Assembly (NCBI GenBank): GCA_020284085.1
Contig: JACEVL010000285.1
Coordinates: 1-64,000 of the forward strand
DNA length: 64,000 bases
Direction: 5' to 3'
Origin: Aporrectodea caliginosa
Taxonomy: Eukaryota; Annelida; Clitellata; Crassiclitellata; Lumbricidae
A program made the position numbers and the translations under genes. The notes beneath the pieces are model-generated. The model worked only from the letters and a program-made list of their open reading frames with translations, did no database searches and was not told the origin of the DNA. This document shows, in pieces, positions 1-11,169 of the stretch. The first letter of the stretch is position 1. Every line of letters begins with the position of its first letter.

Positions 1-74
1 ATGAGAAAAGCTGTGTTCTTTTCTTTGTGCGGGGCTAAAAGATGCTTTGTATGCAATTGATCCATGAGCGTGTC

Positions 75-235
75 TATCAGTATGAGGATTGTTAAAAAAT
101 AACTGAGGAGTTAGACATTGATTTATGTGCAGTTTGGGTGTGAAATTTTGACTTTACTGTGGGATCCTAAGAAAGACTGGGTGCCAGTGGGTGGTTGAAC
201 CCCCGACCCACGGCAATTCTGACCCTGGTGGCTAT
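75..235 (+). repeat. Dispersed repeat, copy 1 (partner at 10910-11060)
   Basis: About 130 bases align with 10910-11060 in the same orientation, sharing the blocks TTTGGGTGTG and AAGAAAGACTGG in the same order. This copy lacks the TAGGCCTA octamers found in the partner. The family is unknown. After it, 240-520 is a degenerate ATGCATGT-rich stretch with no convincing gene. Confidence 0.7.
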
Positions 236-619
236 ATACTTATACATGCATCTACAAAAGTACTTACGCATGTAATTCATGCATGAATGTATGTATGCGT
301 TCATGCACACATGTATGCATGGATCAAGATCAAGCACTTAATATAGACCTAGATCACCTTTTGGTACCTCTCCAAATGTATGTACAAATGCAAGCCTGTA
401 AGTATGCATGCAAGTACTGTGTACATGTCTGTCTATATGTATGCATTTATGCATCATGCATGGGCATGTATGCATTCATGTATAGGCTACATGTACGCAT
501 GCTTCTATGTCGATGTGCGGGTATGTAGGCCTATTCATCCGAGTCGTAATTTGAGTGATCTGTCATACTATTGATTTAGACGTCATAAATCGTCCAGAAT
601 ACCAATGTCCCACTGGACC

Positions 620-1140
620 TCCTCTCTCCCTCTCCCTCTCCCTCTCCCTCCGACCGATCGGCTTCTGTGTTAATTTAGCTTTCCGTTGTTGTCTCTTTGA
701 CAGGGTCGACTCCTCCTCCGCTGTTGTTGAGCCGTTTTCCCAGTCCATCTCCTCCTCCTCCAGTTCCAGCCTCCGTATCTCTCAGCGGCGCACCCTTGCG
801 AGTGTCGCCCTATCTAAAGCGGCGATGGCCTCTGTGACTCAGGTTGTCGCGCCCTATTGGATCCTCTATCTCCCTCCCTCGGGTCGTTCGCCGTTCGTTG
901 GGTTCAGACCTCGTAGGCGGGAATGCTGTTGGTCCAGTGAACGTGGCAATGGGAGGGAGGGAGGAGGGAGGGAGGGAGGAGGGAGGGAGGGAGGGAGGAG
1001 GGAGGAGGGAGGGAGGGAGGGAGGGAGAGACAGAGACAGAGAGACAGAGAGACAGAGAGACAGAGAGACAGAGACAGAGTGAGACAGACAGACAGACAGA
1101 GAGAGCGAGAGAGGTAGAGACAGACAGACAGACAAGGACT
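620..1140. repeat. Pyrimidine- and purine-rich simple repeats
   Basis: A (CCCTCT)n run at about 622-651 is followed by ordinary sequence. A (GGGA)n/(GGGAGGA)n tract at about 950-1028 and a (GAGACA)n tract to about 1135 complete it. The G-runs could form G-quadruplexes. Open frames here on both strands encode only low-complexity peptides and are not genes. Confidence 0.9.
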
Positions 1141-1326
1141 GCAGGAACAGGAACAGGGACAGACATAACATAAGAGAAAATTCAAACCCTAGTCATACAG
1201 AAATGGGTCTTGCTGCTCTCCTGTATTTGCTCATGTTATCAACTATTATGTAAGATTTATGCAAGTAATATTTCTTGTATGATTCAATGCATGTGTGTTT
1301 ATCAGATGCAAATTAATGCTATGCGT

Positions 1327-1330
<4 letters not shown>

Positions 1331-1394
<64 letters not shown>
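1331..1394. repeat. (TA)n microsatellite, about 32 copies
   Basis: Uninterrupted TA dinucleotides. The following 1400-2340 holds no recognisable gene; 1780-2000 is rich in CTTCTC-like pyrimidine runs. Confidence 0.95.
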
Positions 1395-1398
<4 letters not shown>

Positions 1399-2354
1399 TG
1401 CCTATTTAATTACTTCATTAATTAATTAGTCTTGTATATCGACTTGATTGGCGACTCCGTTTAGAATAACAGTCTGCGACTCTTCAGTGAGTCTGGCTCA
1501 GTCTCGTGTCCGTGTCTTTGCTTCTGTCTCTCTGCCTCTATCTCTTCATCTTCGTCTTCTTGTTTAAATTCTCTACGTGTCTGGTTGCCATGACAATCTT
1601 CGGTCCGCAATCTGAACTCGACAAATTGGGGTATAGAGAGGTCAGCAAACGCGTGCACGCATGAGCAACTGTCCCGTCATAAAAGGAACGGTCTAGCATG
1701 CACCGCTTCCTAATGGCCTTACATGATACATTAGACCTATATCACAGGAACAGTGTATACATCAGCGGAGGAGCGGTCTCCCTCTTACTCCTACTCCTCT
1801 TCTCCCTGACTTCCCTTTCTTCAATTTCTCCATCCTTTTCCTAGTTCTTCTCCTTCCGCTTCGTACGTCTAGATCTCTCCTTTCACAGTGTTTATAGCCT
1901 ACTTAGTTTTCCACATTCTCTTCTGCCCATCTTCTTCTTCTTACTCATCTTTTCATCCTTCTCTTCCTCTCTTTCCTCTTCCCTCTTCTCCTCGTGCTCT
2001 GGGTCAATCGCATAACACGAAAGGTCATCGGAGGAGATTTCTGTAAATCCGTGTCATCGGTGACTCAGATATGACCACGATGGCAAACCGATATAAGACT
2101 CATATTTCATGACGCATCCCACTATACAGCCCACAGTATTATTTGTATGTTTGTATAATTATAGGCTGTGCCACAGTGTCTATAGGCTATTATATGAATG
2201 TACACATAAATTACATATTTTTTCATGACTAATCTAAATTATCTAATTATCTAAGACACGGTAATAAACATACCTATATAATTGGTCTAAGTTATTGAGC
2301 GTCTGTTTAGTGGTTTTGTTACATGCATCATTACGCAATTATTTTATGTGCGAT

Positions 2355-2490
2355 AATCTAGGCTACTGGTTGGCGTGCTGGACTGTCAGCCGAGAGGTCG
2401 GGGATCAAATCCCCGCCAGGGTAGAAATTTGTTTCGAGATTTCTGCTCCACCCGCGCTCCAAACCAACTCAGCTATAATGCATGAGTAGG
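2355..2490 (+). mobile_element. tRNA-derived SINE-like element
   Basis: An A-box-like TTGGCGTGCTGG is followed about 30 bases later by a B-box-like stem and loop, GGGGATCAAATCCCCG, spaced as in a tRNA. The distal end carries CCAACTCAGCTATAATG, whose reverse complement is itself A-box-like and recurs near 44693. It cannot fold into a complete functional tRNA, so I call it a SINE or tRNA-like relic. Confidence 0.55.
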
Positions 2491-2579
2491 ATATACAGCG
2501 TTTATACATGTGCACACGCTGTTCGCACACTAACCCTCATATGTCGAGTCTAAGAAAATGACGTCGTTAATGCTTCAGA

Positions 2580-2650
2580 TACGTGGCTGCCTCTTAGGGT
2601 GGCTTAAGGGACTGATCATCGTCTTCTATAACTGTATAATTGCAATAACT
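2580..2650 (+). repeat. Dispersed GGCTTAAGGGACTG repeat, copy 1
   Basis: It contains TGGCTGCCT, GGCTTAAGGGACTG and TCTTCTATA in order. Related copies lie at 28605-28670 (plus) and about 61786-61856 (minus). The element type is not recognised. Confidence 0.6.
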
Positions 2651-3469
2651 ATTAAATTCATGGTTACGGGATCCCCTTGTCGCACACTTCCAGTCTTCCA
2701 CACGACGACTCAAGCAGGACCCCGCGCTTCTCATGCATTAAACCGTTGTCCTTAGAAACTAATTAATTACCTAATAAATTAATTAGGTTATAGTAAAACC
2801 ACGAAAGATGGCTCAGCGTTTCTCGTGCCGCGAGTATACGATGTACGACAGGATGTTCTTCGCGGATCCATCGTCTCCGGTAGTGCACAGAATCTGTCCC
2901 TTGGTTTCCACGATGTCCTTCAAGTGAAGATAACCGAAGACGAAGATAGCCTATCGTCCACAAAGGTTGGAAAGCCGTCTATAGTGGGCGAAGATGTGTA
3001 CGACCCTTGTAGTTGGCTAGGTAGTCGACGCGGTAAATGTCGGACACGAGATTGCGCACGAAGGCATTTTCGACCAAGAAATGGTGGGCCCGAATACCCA
3101 TGCATGTTCAGGGCTGACGACAGAAATTCCGGGCCCCTAAGCAGAGCAGTCACGGGCCCCTAACTATCCTTAGACTTTATGAGAAATTAACAAAAAGAAA
3201 ACAAACTGAAATAATAATAGTGCGGGTACAACCTACAAAATTATATTCATATAGCCTAATATGCAACTATTGTAGTTAGTGTCAGTAATATTATATTTTA
3301 AAAGGTATAAATCATAAACTTTGTATAACTGAGTACAATATTTTTCATAAGTCGATTGCTGGGCCCAGCCCGGGCCCCTAAAAGTCGCCGGACCCCTGGG
3401 TTTTTGCCCCTCTGCCCCTCCTCTCGGCGGGCCTGCCCAAGTTCGAAAATGTTGCTTGGACTCCCCGGT

Positions 3470-3690
3470 TCTATAGAAATATCTATATTCGCTACGGCTG
3501 CCAAAGTTGCCAAACTCCAATTACTTTGTTTTCGATGGCAAAGTAGATCTGCCATATATGTTCTACCAGGTGTTGTAGGCCTAGCCTAGGTATCTATTTT
3601 CGCTACACTTGCCAAATCTCCAAGTGCTTGTTTTCGGCGGCAAAGTAGAACCCCACTGTATTTTTTCTATCAGTTGTCGTGGGTCGAAGT
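3470..3690 (+). repeat. Two diverged tandem copies of a ~105-bp unit
   Basis: Copy 1 (about 3480-3590) and copy 2 (about 3591-3685) share in order ATCTAT..TTCGCTAC, TTGCCAAA, TTGTTTTCG.TGGCAAAGTAGA and TTCTA.CAG.TGT. They differ by substitutions and small indels, consistent with an old tandem duplication. GC-rich sequence before it (3100-3440) carries several GGGCCCC motifs. Confidence 0.7.
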
Positions 3691-4234
3691 ACGAGTGCAA
3701 TCCCATATGGCTCGTGCCCTTCTGTGTGGAACCCGATGTTGTCTATGTTTCTGGGTGGAGAGTTCGTGTGGGCTATTGGTATTGTTAAAACCCGATGTCA
3801 CGAAGTGTATGTAAAGTAAGCAAAGAATGTGCTTCTGGAGGCTAAAAATATCGCGACTGTGGTTGATCCAATTGTGGGATGATCTGTGTAGCGCCAAGGT
3901 GAATTAAATGGGTACTTTGCGTGTAGTAATGGTGAGGTTAAGTATAAGTGAATTGCAACACCCTGCAAGGCAGCTATAGTGTAGGTGCTACACGGCGAAG
4001 TACCTTGTAAATAAGTGCAAAGACTTTACACCATAAGCCAGTGTAATTCAGGCGACACAGTATACACAGAACATGGTATCCATTTTTCTGGTCTTAAACA
4101 GTCTGCAACTCCAGGTTTAACATTGTACAATTAGCGACTATAGTCAAATGAAACACGTGAAGAAATTACAGACTCTCAATAAAAGTCAGAATCTATTTGG
4201 TGTTGCAAAATTCCTAATTATATGCGGCTGGTAA

Positions 4235-4466
4235 TTATTGTATTGTATTGTATTTGAACACTTGTTATAGCGCCTCAACCAGATTTCCCATTCAGAGGCG
4301 CTCCCGACTACTGCTGTAGTCGGAGTTTCACGCCGAAGCGCATGAGCAATTGCGAGTGAAGGACTTGCCCAGGGTCCCTACGCGACGGCTTTGAGGTGGA
4401 TTCGAACCCGCAACCCTCCAGCTGCAAGGCACCGAACATACCCCCAAACCACCGCGCCCCAGTATA
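4235..4466 (-). mobile_element. tRNA-derived SINE with LINE-like 3' tail
   Basis: Read on the minus strand, it has a tRNA-like head with an A-box-like GGTGGTTTGGGGG and a perfect B box, GGGTTCGAATCC. A body follows containing ACCCTGGGCAAGTCCTTCAC and CGGCGTGAAACTCCG. The tail, GTCGGGAGCGCCTCTGA and GGCGCTATAACAAGTG, matches the 3' end of the LINE at 49.3-52.2 kb. This is the classic arrangement in which a SINE borrows the 3' end of its partner LINE. A second copy of body plus tail is at 19138-19285. Confidence 0.8.
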
Positions 4467-4635
4467 TTGTGTTGTGTTGTGTGTTGTATTGTACTCCACG
4501 TTTATAATGCGACCGAGCCACCCGCAGTAAAGATCCGAGAAATTAATCTCTGATAAACCGACCCGACCGGGAAGCGAACCCGGGGCGCCGGCGCGGCGAG
4601 CGGGCACCAACCCACTCGGCCACTCAGGATCCTTA
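4467..4635 (-). mobile_element. Second tRNA-derived SINE family
   Basis: Read on the minus strand, it has the A box TGGCCGAGTGGG, a CCCGCTCGCCG segment and the B box GGGTTCGCTTCCC, then a body ending in a TTGTGTTGTGTTG-like simple tail at about 4470-4490. The head looks more like a class II tRNA than the neighbouring SINE's does. It abuts that SINE in the same orientation. Confidence 0.7.
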
Positions 4636-4639
4636 ATTA

Positions 4640-5306
4640 CATTATACATTCATTACAATTCAAAATAACTAAAATCTGGAACAGTTATCATGAGCAATGC
4701 TGACGCCTGAACACATAATTACTTTGTATACAAGGCAAACATAACAAAACGAACATGGATCCCAAATTCCGCAAGTAACGTATTGGCACGTAGTACTTAA
4801 TGGTATGCATGGACCAGCATGGTTTATACTTCAAACGCGGAAACAGAAACTTTGATGCAATCTTGCTGCCTGTGTTCAAAGAAAGTAACTTAAAAGATGT
4901 ATTTCAAATATGTCGTGATTCCTGAAATGTACATCTGTGGGGATTCACATAGTAATGATGACCATGTTCCATAAACTCTTTTTCGATTTCAAACATTTTA
5001 CCACAGACACTTACAGAGGAAAGGGATTTATGCCAAAAGGCAAAAGTAACTATAGAATGATTTCTTGAAAGCAGTTTTTATTCATCTGGAATCACCTACT
5101 TTCTCTGCATGGATGAAAGTTAATACGGGTATTCGTTGTTTTCCTTGTTATCTTCAGCACTGAATCCGTTACCCAAACTATTTCCATGGCATCCTTGTGT
5201 TACACTAGACAACGTTTTGTAATAATTTGTTCATGTATAAGTTTTCTCTACTGCGAGTTTTCACGATGCTCGTTTAGACCAATAATCTCATCAAATAGTT
5301 CACCGT
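4640..5306. other. Spacer with no recognised gene
   Basis: AT-rich sequence downstream of the zinc-finger stop codon. It probably includes the 3' untranslated region of that minus-strand gene. I could not place a polyadenylation site. Confidence 0.5.
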
Positions 5307-6323
5307 TTAGATCGCTCCTTCTGGATGTTTATTCATGTGCCTTCTGAGATTACCACTATGTGAAAATGCTCTATGACATACTCTGCAAATGTACGACTTT
5401 GCTCCAGTGTGGGTGCGTGAATGCTCGTTAAGATGACCAAGTTCCGAAAACGTTTTGTTGCATAACTTGCAAACGTATGGCTTTACTCCAATGTGAGCTC
5501 TTGTATGACAATCAAGTTTACTCTTCTGTATAAATCTTTTTTGGCATAATCTGCAACTGTATGGCTTTTCTCCAGTGTGAACACTTTTATTATGGTATTC
5601 CAGGCCACAGCCATCTGCATATGATTTGTGACACATGTTGCATTTGTAAGGTTTTTCTCCAGTGTGGGTCCTTGTGTGAATTGCTAGGGTATCCGTCCGT
5701 GTAAAAGCTTTGTGACATAAATTGCAACTGTATGGTTTTTCTCCAGTGTGGGTTCTTGCGTGGACTTTCAAACCACCTTTTCCTGCAAATGCTTTGTGGC
5801 AAAAAATGCACAAGTACGGTTTTTCTCCAGTGTGGATTCGTGTATGGAGTTTCAGATAACTCTTCGCTGCAAATGTCTTGTGACATGAGCTGCACTTGTA
5901 TGACTTTTCTCCAGTGTGAGTTCTAGCATGGCATTTCAGATAACTCTTCTCTGCAAATACCTTCTGACATGAGCTGCACTTGTATGACTTTTCTCCAGTG
6001 TGAGTTCTTGTATGATAATCCAAATATTGTTTCTGTAAAAATTCCTTGTGACATAAATTACAACTATATGGCTTTTCTCCAGTGTGAGTTCTAACATGGA
6101 TTAAGAGATTTCCTTTTCGAGCAAATGCTCTGTTACAAAACTCACATTTGAGTCGCTTTTCTTCTTTCTGGATTTTAGTTTGCATCTTCAGACCTCCAAC
6201 ATAATACAAAACATTCCAGGTCTTAGTTCTTGTATACAGTAACACACTCGCACATTTATACTTGCACATGTATACTGGCAAACTCTGCAAACTCCTACAA
6301 AGGGTTAACAGATAAATTTCCAC
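5307..6323 (-). CDS. C2H2 zinc-finger protein with ten fingers
   Basis: The frame is open for 338 codons. The first methionine with plausible protein after it is residue 47 (position 6185), so the preceding residues may be 5' UTR or intron. From about residue 60 there are ten C2H2 fingers in tandem, each CxxC followed by HxxxH or, in finger seven, HxxxxH. They are joined by TGEKPY/TGEKSY linkers; the later linkers are altered (IGVKPY, TGAKSY). There is no KRAB, BTB, SCAN or zf-AD domain in this exon. The family binds DNA as nuclear transcription factors. The target is unknown because the helix residues differ from finger to finger. An upstream exon with the real N-terminus may exist and was not identified. 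Confidence 0.9.
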   Translation of the reverse strand: MEIYLLTLCRSLQSLPVYMCKYKCASVLLYTRTKTWNVLYYVGGLKMQTKIQKEEKRLKCEFCNRAFARKGNLLIHVRTHTGEKPYSCNLCHKEFLQKQYLDYHTRTHTGEKSYKCSSCQKVFAEKSYLKCHARTHTGEKSYKCSSCHKTFAAKSYLKLHTRIHTGEKPYLCIFCHKAFAGKGGLKVHARTHTGEKPYSCNLCHKAFTRTDTLAIHTRTHTGEKPYKCNMCHKSYADGCGLEYHNKSVHTGEKPYSCRLCQKRFIQKSKLDCHTRAHIGVKPYVCKLCNKTFSELGHLNEHSRTHTGAKSYICRVCHRAFSHSGNLRRHMNKHPEGAI

Positions 6324-6429
6324 GATGTCTATGGCAACGTGAGACGTGTATCTACATGGAAAATGAGATGAAGACAGAAGGAGACAATAAATTCTGCTCT
6401 ACAACTCTACAAACACTACTTCCAGTACT

Positions 6430-8065
6430 ATTCTATTCTATTTACGGACTTACGAAGTCTCTCACAGTATGACCTAATCAGAGGCGCTCCCAGTGCGAAG
6501 AGCCCTCGAAAAAAGAAAAGTCTTAAGACAACGGGCAGAAACAGTAGTGCCGCCAGGTAAGATCTCAGCACGAGAGTTGTAGGAGGAAGGCCATTGCACA
6601 GCAAAAGAGCAAAGGCCAACAGAGGGGTAGGCACGATGCTGTGCTGTGTGTGGCAGTCCGAGGCTGAGGTACTAGGTCATGACGGTCTAAAGAGCGGAGC
6701 GGACGTTCAGAGGTAGCTAAGAGGTAGCTGATACGAAGCAGCGTTGAGTTTGACGTGATGACGTAAAAACGCTTAACAGGTAAGAAAGAGAATTCTAAAC
6801 TGAATACGAGCAGTTAAGGGAAATCAATGAAGGTGTTCAGTCATAAAAGTCGAAATATGAGAGAAACGAGGAAGGCGGGCAATCAAACGAGCGGCTGCAT
6901 TAAGTCCAGATTGGAGCGGAGCCAGGCGGAGTTCTGGTCGGCCGATGAGTAAAGAGTTACAGTAGTCAATGCGGGAACAGATGAAGGCATGAATCATGGA
7001 AGAAAAATACGGTGAGGGCACAGATCGTCGAATGGCACGTAGGCCAAAGACGCCGCAAATGATAAAAACTGGACCGAGAGAAATTTGAGATGATTTTATG
7101 TTCAGAGAAGGAAATAGTAAACCCAGGTCACGGACATTTGTCGAGAAAGTAAACTGAGGGAACCGCTTGGCAAGTATAGCGTAATCAATCAAATTTAATT
7201 GGCTGTTGGCGAGTGCCCAGACATGTCAATAATGAGTCTTGGAAGAGTTGAGCGAAAGACGAATTGAGAACATAAGTTTGTAAAAATCGACTTTAATTCA
7301 CAGTTGTAGACCGCATTCTGAGTTACAAACGACATTATACATAAACAATTTTAAACATGTACATTGGAAGACAAGAATAATCAGAATATAACATATGAAT
7401 AAGAAAGGTTCTTCGCATTCGATCATCTGCCTCCGGTAGAACTCTATCGTGCGCCCTTGGTCGCAGGGAGCGCTCCGACTGTCTTATTGGGGCAGATAAT
7501 ATCAATGTGCTTTTCGAAAAGTGAACGAGCTCGAAATAGTAGCTCCCAATAGTTTCATATGGTCTAGGCCTACTCTTGTTAATCCCGGGGTAAGCGAAAA
7601 AGAGATTCAATAGATTGGGAATGAGCAAGCTATGGGAATAGGAGCCGAATCAATTATACTAACTTGTAAGTAGAAATGCCTTTATGTTATTCTGTAATTG
7701 AAAATAAACGAATATTGATTGACTGATTGGTTTAGCAAAGAGAAGAGAGATATCAACTGTAAACAACTAAACATGATATAAAGAAGTGGACCCAGAACGG
7801 GTACCCATGAGGTGCGAGATTCACCTAGAATAACCATTTGGGTACGATCAGTAAGAGCAAAACCAAAGAAGAGGAAGGTCACTAAGACCAAAGGAAATTT
7901 CTAGGCGATGTAATAGAATATCATGTCTCCCATTGCGAATGCTGAAGATGCATCAAAAAGCGCTAACAGAGTAACATGGGATATATCCATAGCAGAATAA
8001 ATGTCACAGAGAAGAGAAAGAAGAGCAGTTTCAGTTGAGTGGTGAGCTGCATGTGGCTATATGGT
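6430..8065 (-). pseudogene. Decayed L2/CR1-like LINE, reverse-transcriptase part
   Basis: On the minus strand, 8060-7680 encodes in broken frames the reverse-transcriptase palm motif LALFDASSAF and the later stretch GPLLYIMF. Then 7190-6824 encodes the C-terminal region, with NVRDLG, FICSRIDYCNSLL and FSHISTF, resembling the same region of the LINE at 49.3-52.2 kb (SVRDLG, YSHISTF). The part at 6640-6430 matches the region before the 3' end. About 480 bases (7200-7680) between the two pieces do not fit the element and may be an insertion. Stops and frameshifts show it is dead. Confidence 0.75.
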
Positions 8066-8172
8066 TTTCTCTAGACTCTTAAAGACGCAATTTTTCAGCT
8101 GTTTGATGGCCACGCGTTGAGCGCTTCTGAGAGCATCGATCATTATAAATGTCTTGTTACATTACATTACTG
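8062..8172 (+). mobile_element. LINE 3'-end remnant
   Basis: It encodes SRLLKTQFFSCLM, like the last residues of LINE ORF2, followed by GAGCGCTTCTGAGAGCATC and a TTACATTACATTAC-like tail. The opposite orientation to the adjacent LINE relic shows it is a separate insertion. Confidence 0.6.
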
Positions 8173-8293
8173 ACACAACCGCTGCAACCCACCACCACCG
8201 TTGCTACCACCACCACCTCTACTACATGTACTAGGAAAATTAATGATGACGATGGTGATGATGATGATGTCTATAATAATAATAATAATATTG

Positions 8294-8344
<51 letters not shown>

Positions 8345-8345
8345 T
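8163..8345. repeat. Compound CAC/GAT/AAT/CAT trinucleotide repeats
   Basis: Degenerate (CCA)n, (GATGAT)n and (AAT)n runs end in an uninterrupted (CAT)n run of about 16 copies. From 8345 to 9050 the sequence is AT-rich with several TAGGCCTA octamers and no gene. Confidence 0.9.
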
Positions 8346-9061
8346 CATTAGGTTTTCTGATTTACAATATTAATTGCAAATACAGTTTTCGTATGTGAGA
8401 GCCCACGTCTGGATAGTTTTAAAGGAAAGGTTTAGCAAAATAGCTGGACGATTCTGAAATCAAAAAAGTTCCACGCATATAGGCAAAATTACATTTTGAT
8501 CAAGTGCCACAATCTAACAAATTTCTATAAGCAAACAAAGTGACAATAGTCCCAGAATATTTGAACTATACAAACATTTAGCACAACAGAAATAAGGAGG
8601 TTCCAGCAAATATCTTCAAATGCTGAATATAGGCCTATAAGTTTATAGGCCTACATTATCCAAAGAAACAACATGCAGAATTAAAATCAACGAACTGTTT
8701 ATAAATCTCATGTCGTTTTAGCGTAATTTATTCTTTCAGCAGACGTATAACGTATTTTATTATTTGACCAAACCAGGAATCACATTTTAATTATTAAATA
8801 GACGCTGGATTAATGAAAATAAATTGCTGTGCTAAATTTTATCGCCGAAACCCAATTTTCGGAATGTGATGACAGATCTGTAAGCGTTAGAAACCGCGAA
8901 AATAGTAGGCCTACGCCTAGGCCCCTTGTATCTCATTAATAGTAGCCTATATTCGCAAAATATCCTGTAAAGTTAAGATTACGCAAATCATTTTATTTTA
9001 TTTTCACTTAGAAAATTGATTTCCGGGATACGGTGGCAAGTTTCGGGGATAAGGTTGTCGG

Positions 9062-10252
9062 CAGTGTTTTAGTTGTCGGGGGGGTTGGGGGTTCAACCCC
9101 CCCTAGTTCTTTTTCTAACCCCCTCAGCTAAGTAACTGAAAAGATGCTGGGGGGTTAGGTCTTGACCCCCCCCCCCGGCTGTTGCTCTGTCATCAAGTAC
9201 AAAAGAATATATAGCCCAATTCCTTTACTTTTAAGTAAATTAGTTACGTACTTACTGTTATGGTTTGTGACTGAGAGCGGAGAACTAGTCTACAGAATTA
9301 AGGTGAAAGCCAATTTCTGTAACACGTTTATATCGTTTTCCTCTTATGCTATAGTTCGAGCACATGGTTGAGCTTATTCAGTGTGTGGAGAAAGACTTTA
9401 TTTCATTGAGTAGAGTTTGGAATGAGTAATTCTGACGCAGCTGATGTTTTGCTTGAATATTCTAAGCTTATGCTTAAAAAGAGCGATGGTTCAATGCTTG
9501 GGCAGAAATTACAGCCACTTATTACTTTGTTGGAAGTTCTACCTGTTTCATCTGCTGAGTGTGAAAGAGGATTCAGTCAGATGAATTTATGTCACACTAG
9601 TGGAAGAAACAGGCTTCTGGGGAGTTCAGTGAATGATCTGTTGATGATTGGCATCAATGGTCCACCTCTTAGCCTACTGCATGGAATGTAGAAAAATATG
9701 TTATTTCTTGTCTTAAAGCTGGCAGACATGGTGCTTTGGACAAAGCCACTGGGTTACCAAAGAAAAAAGAAATTACAAAACATAGTCCAAAATTATTTTT
9801 GTAAACTACCGAGTATAGTGTAAGAATCTATGCATTATAGTTTGTGTTATTGAATTACTTTCCAAAAACCAGGTGTTTTGTCTATGTGATCATGCATGGG
9901 CGTTTTTAGGGGGTGGTTTTACAGGTTCAACCCCCCTCCAAATAAATGCATTATGTTATTAAAAACTAAATATGTAGAAAAATACGACCATTTCCAATGG
10001 AAAACCCCGAAAACCTAAAAGTTAAAACCCCCTCTGAATTTTTTTTCCTGGCTACGTCCCTATGATTAGGCCCTATGTAATTTCTTTGTTATGTCGCATA
10101 GATAAATTTTAAGAAGAAACTAAGATATCTCATGAGTCGTCAGTTGTTTCATATTAACAACATTAAAATTTAATTTAGACCTGTGTTCGTGTACTTTCGA
10201 AATCTGCAAAATTTTCGACCCCCCCAGTTAATTTTTGACAACTAAAACACTG
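9062..10252 (+). mobile_element. hAT-family DNA transposon, internally deleted
   Basis: The ends are perfect 16-bp inverted repeats: CAGTGTTTTAGTTGTC at 9062-9077 and its reverse complement at 10237-10252. They are flanked by identical 8-bp sequences GTTGTCGG at 9054-9061 and 10253-10260, which is the target-duplication length of hAT elements. At 1191 bp it is shorter than an autonomous hAT. It retains only the C-terminal part of a transposase. G/C-rich subterminal runs occur near both ends. Confidence 0.95.
9422..9691 (+). pseudogene. hAT transposase C-terminal dimerisation region
   Basis: Eighty-nine residues include LPVSSAECERGFSQMN, the hallmark of the hAT dimerisation domain (Dimer_Tnp_hAT type), followed by RNRL and LLMIGINGPPL as in ZNF862- or KIAA1586-like relatives. 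The BED finger and the catalytic DDE core are missing. The fragment lies inside the 9062-10252 element and cannot encode active transposase. Confidence 0.9.
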
Positions 10253-10904
10253 GTTGTCGGGGATTCAGTACGACCTAGGCCTACGTGACATCTCTTACCA
10301 TGCGTAAAATTGCATTTAATACCTTTAATTTCTCATTTAAACCTCTGCAAACCAATAAAATATACGCTTTAACCGCAATTTAATGTCACATGCGAATATA
10401 ACTCACATAAACCAGTGCAATAATGAAAAGTTCCTTTGTTGCTTCTTTTCTTTCCTTTTATTAATTTTGTCGAACTATTCAAAATGGCGTTACAGAAAAG
10501 AAACTTAATCTACAAGGTTAAAATTGAATATCGATAGACCTAGGCTATTTCTGTCATGTAGCCTACAGCGATTTACACAATTATCCCGTTTATATACAAC
10601 CATTATTATTATTGAGTCCATGTGAAGTTTAATCTATACGTTATAGAAGAGTTGGCCAAATAATTGAGTATAAAAACGAAATAAACTTGGTCTTCATTCA
10701 ATTCTTTTTTTGAGCGCTGTCTGCTGCAGCAAGAGTGATTTCCTAAGATCTAAGCATAATATAATATATGCAGACACGTATTATAGGCCTAATTGTAGAT
10801 ACGCACGTAGGCCTACATGTATTAGCCTAGAAATAGGCCTATGCAACATTAAGTCATAGTGCTTGTAGGCCTACATATGTAAGGCGTGAATGCGTGCATA
10901 GGCT

Positions 10905-11060
10905 ATTGCAGTATGAGAATTGTAGAAAAATAACTGGGGATCAGACTTTGATCTAGGCCTATGTGGAATTTGGGTGTGTAATAAAGACTTTAGGCCTACT
11001 GTGGGTCCCAAGAAAGACTGGATGGATTGAACCTTCAAAGGCCCAAATCCCCCGGCAAAT
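10905..11060 (+). repeat. Dispersed repeat, copy 2, with TAGGCCTA insertions
   Basis: It aligns with 75-235. Relative to that copy it carries TAGGCCTA at two places and TAGGCTA at a third, each where the other copy has only TA. Confidence 0.75.
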
Positions 11061-11070
11061 CTTCTTGCAT

Positions 11071-11075
<5 letters not shown>

Positions 11076-11150
<75 letters not shown>

Positions 11151-11169
11151 CCTATATATATATATATAA
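11076..11169. repeat. (TA)n microsatellite interrupted by TAGGCCTA
   Basis: A run of about 35 TA units is broken near 11147 by one TAGGCCTA and then resumes. From 11170 to 12800 I see no convincing gene, only short frames without family features and a (TGTC)n run near 11650. Confidence 0.95.

Noticed and set aside
555..1185. Overlapping open frames of 93-175 codons on both strands
   Set aside because: They read through GGGA and GAGACA simple repeats and encode only low-complexity peptides.
2355..2490. Functional tRNA gene
   Set aside because: Box-like motifs are present, but acceptor and anticodon stems do not close.
3100..3440. GGGCCCC-rich stretch as a DNA transposon
   Set aside because: Several GGGCCCC motifs in both orientations, but I could not define matching ends or a target duplication.
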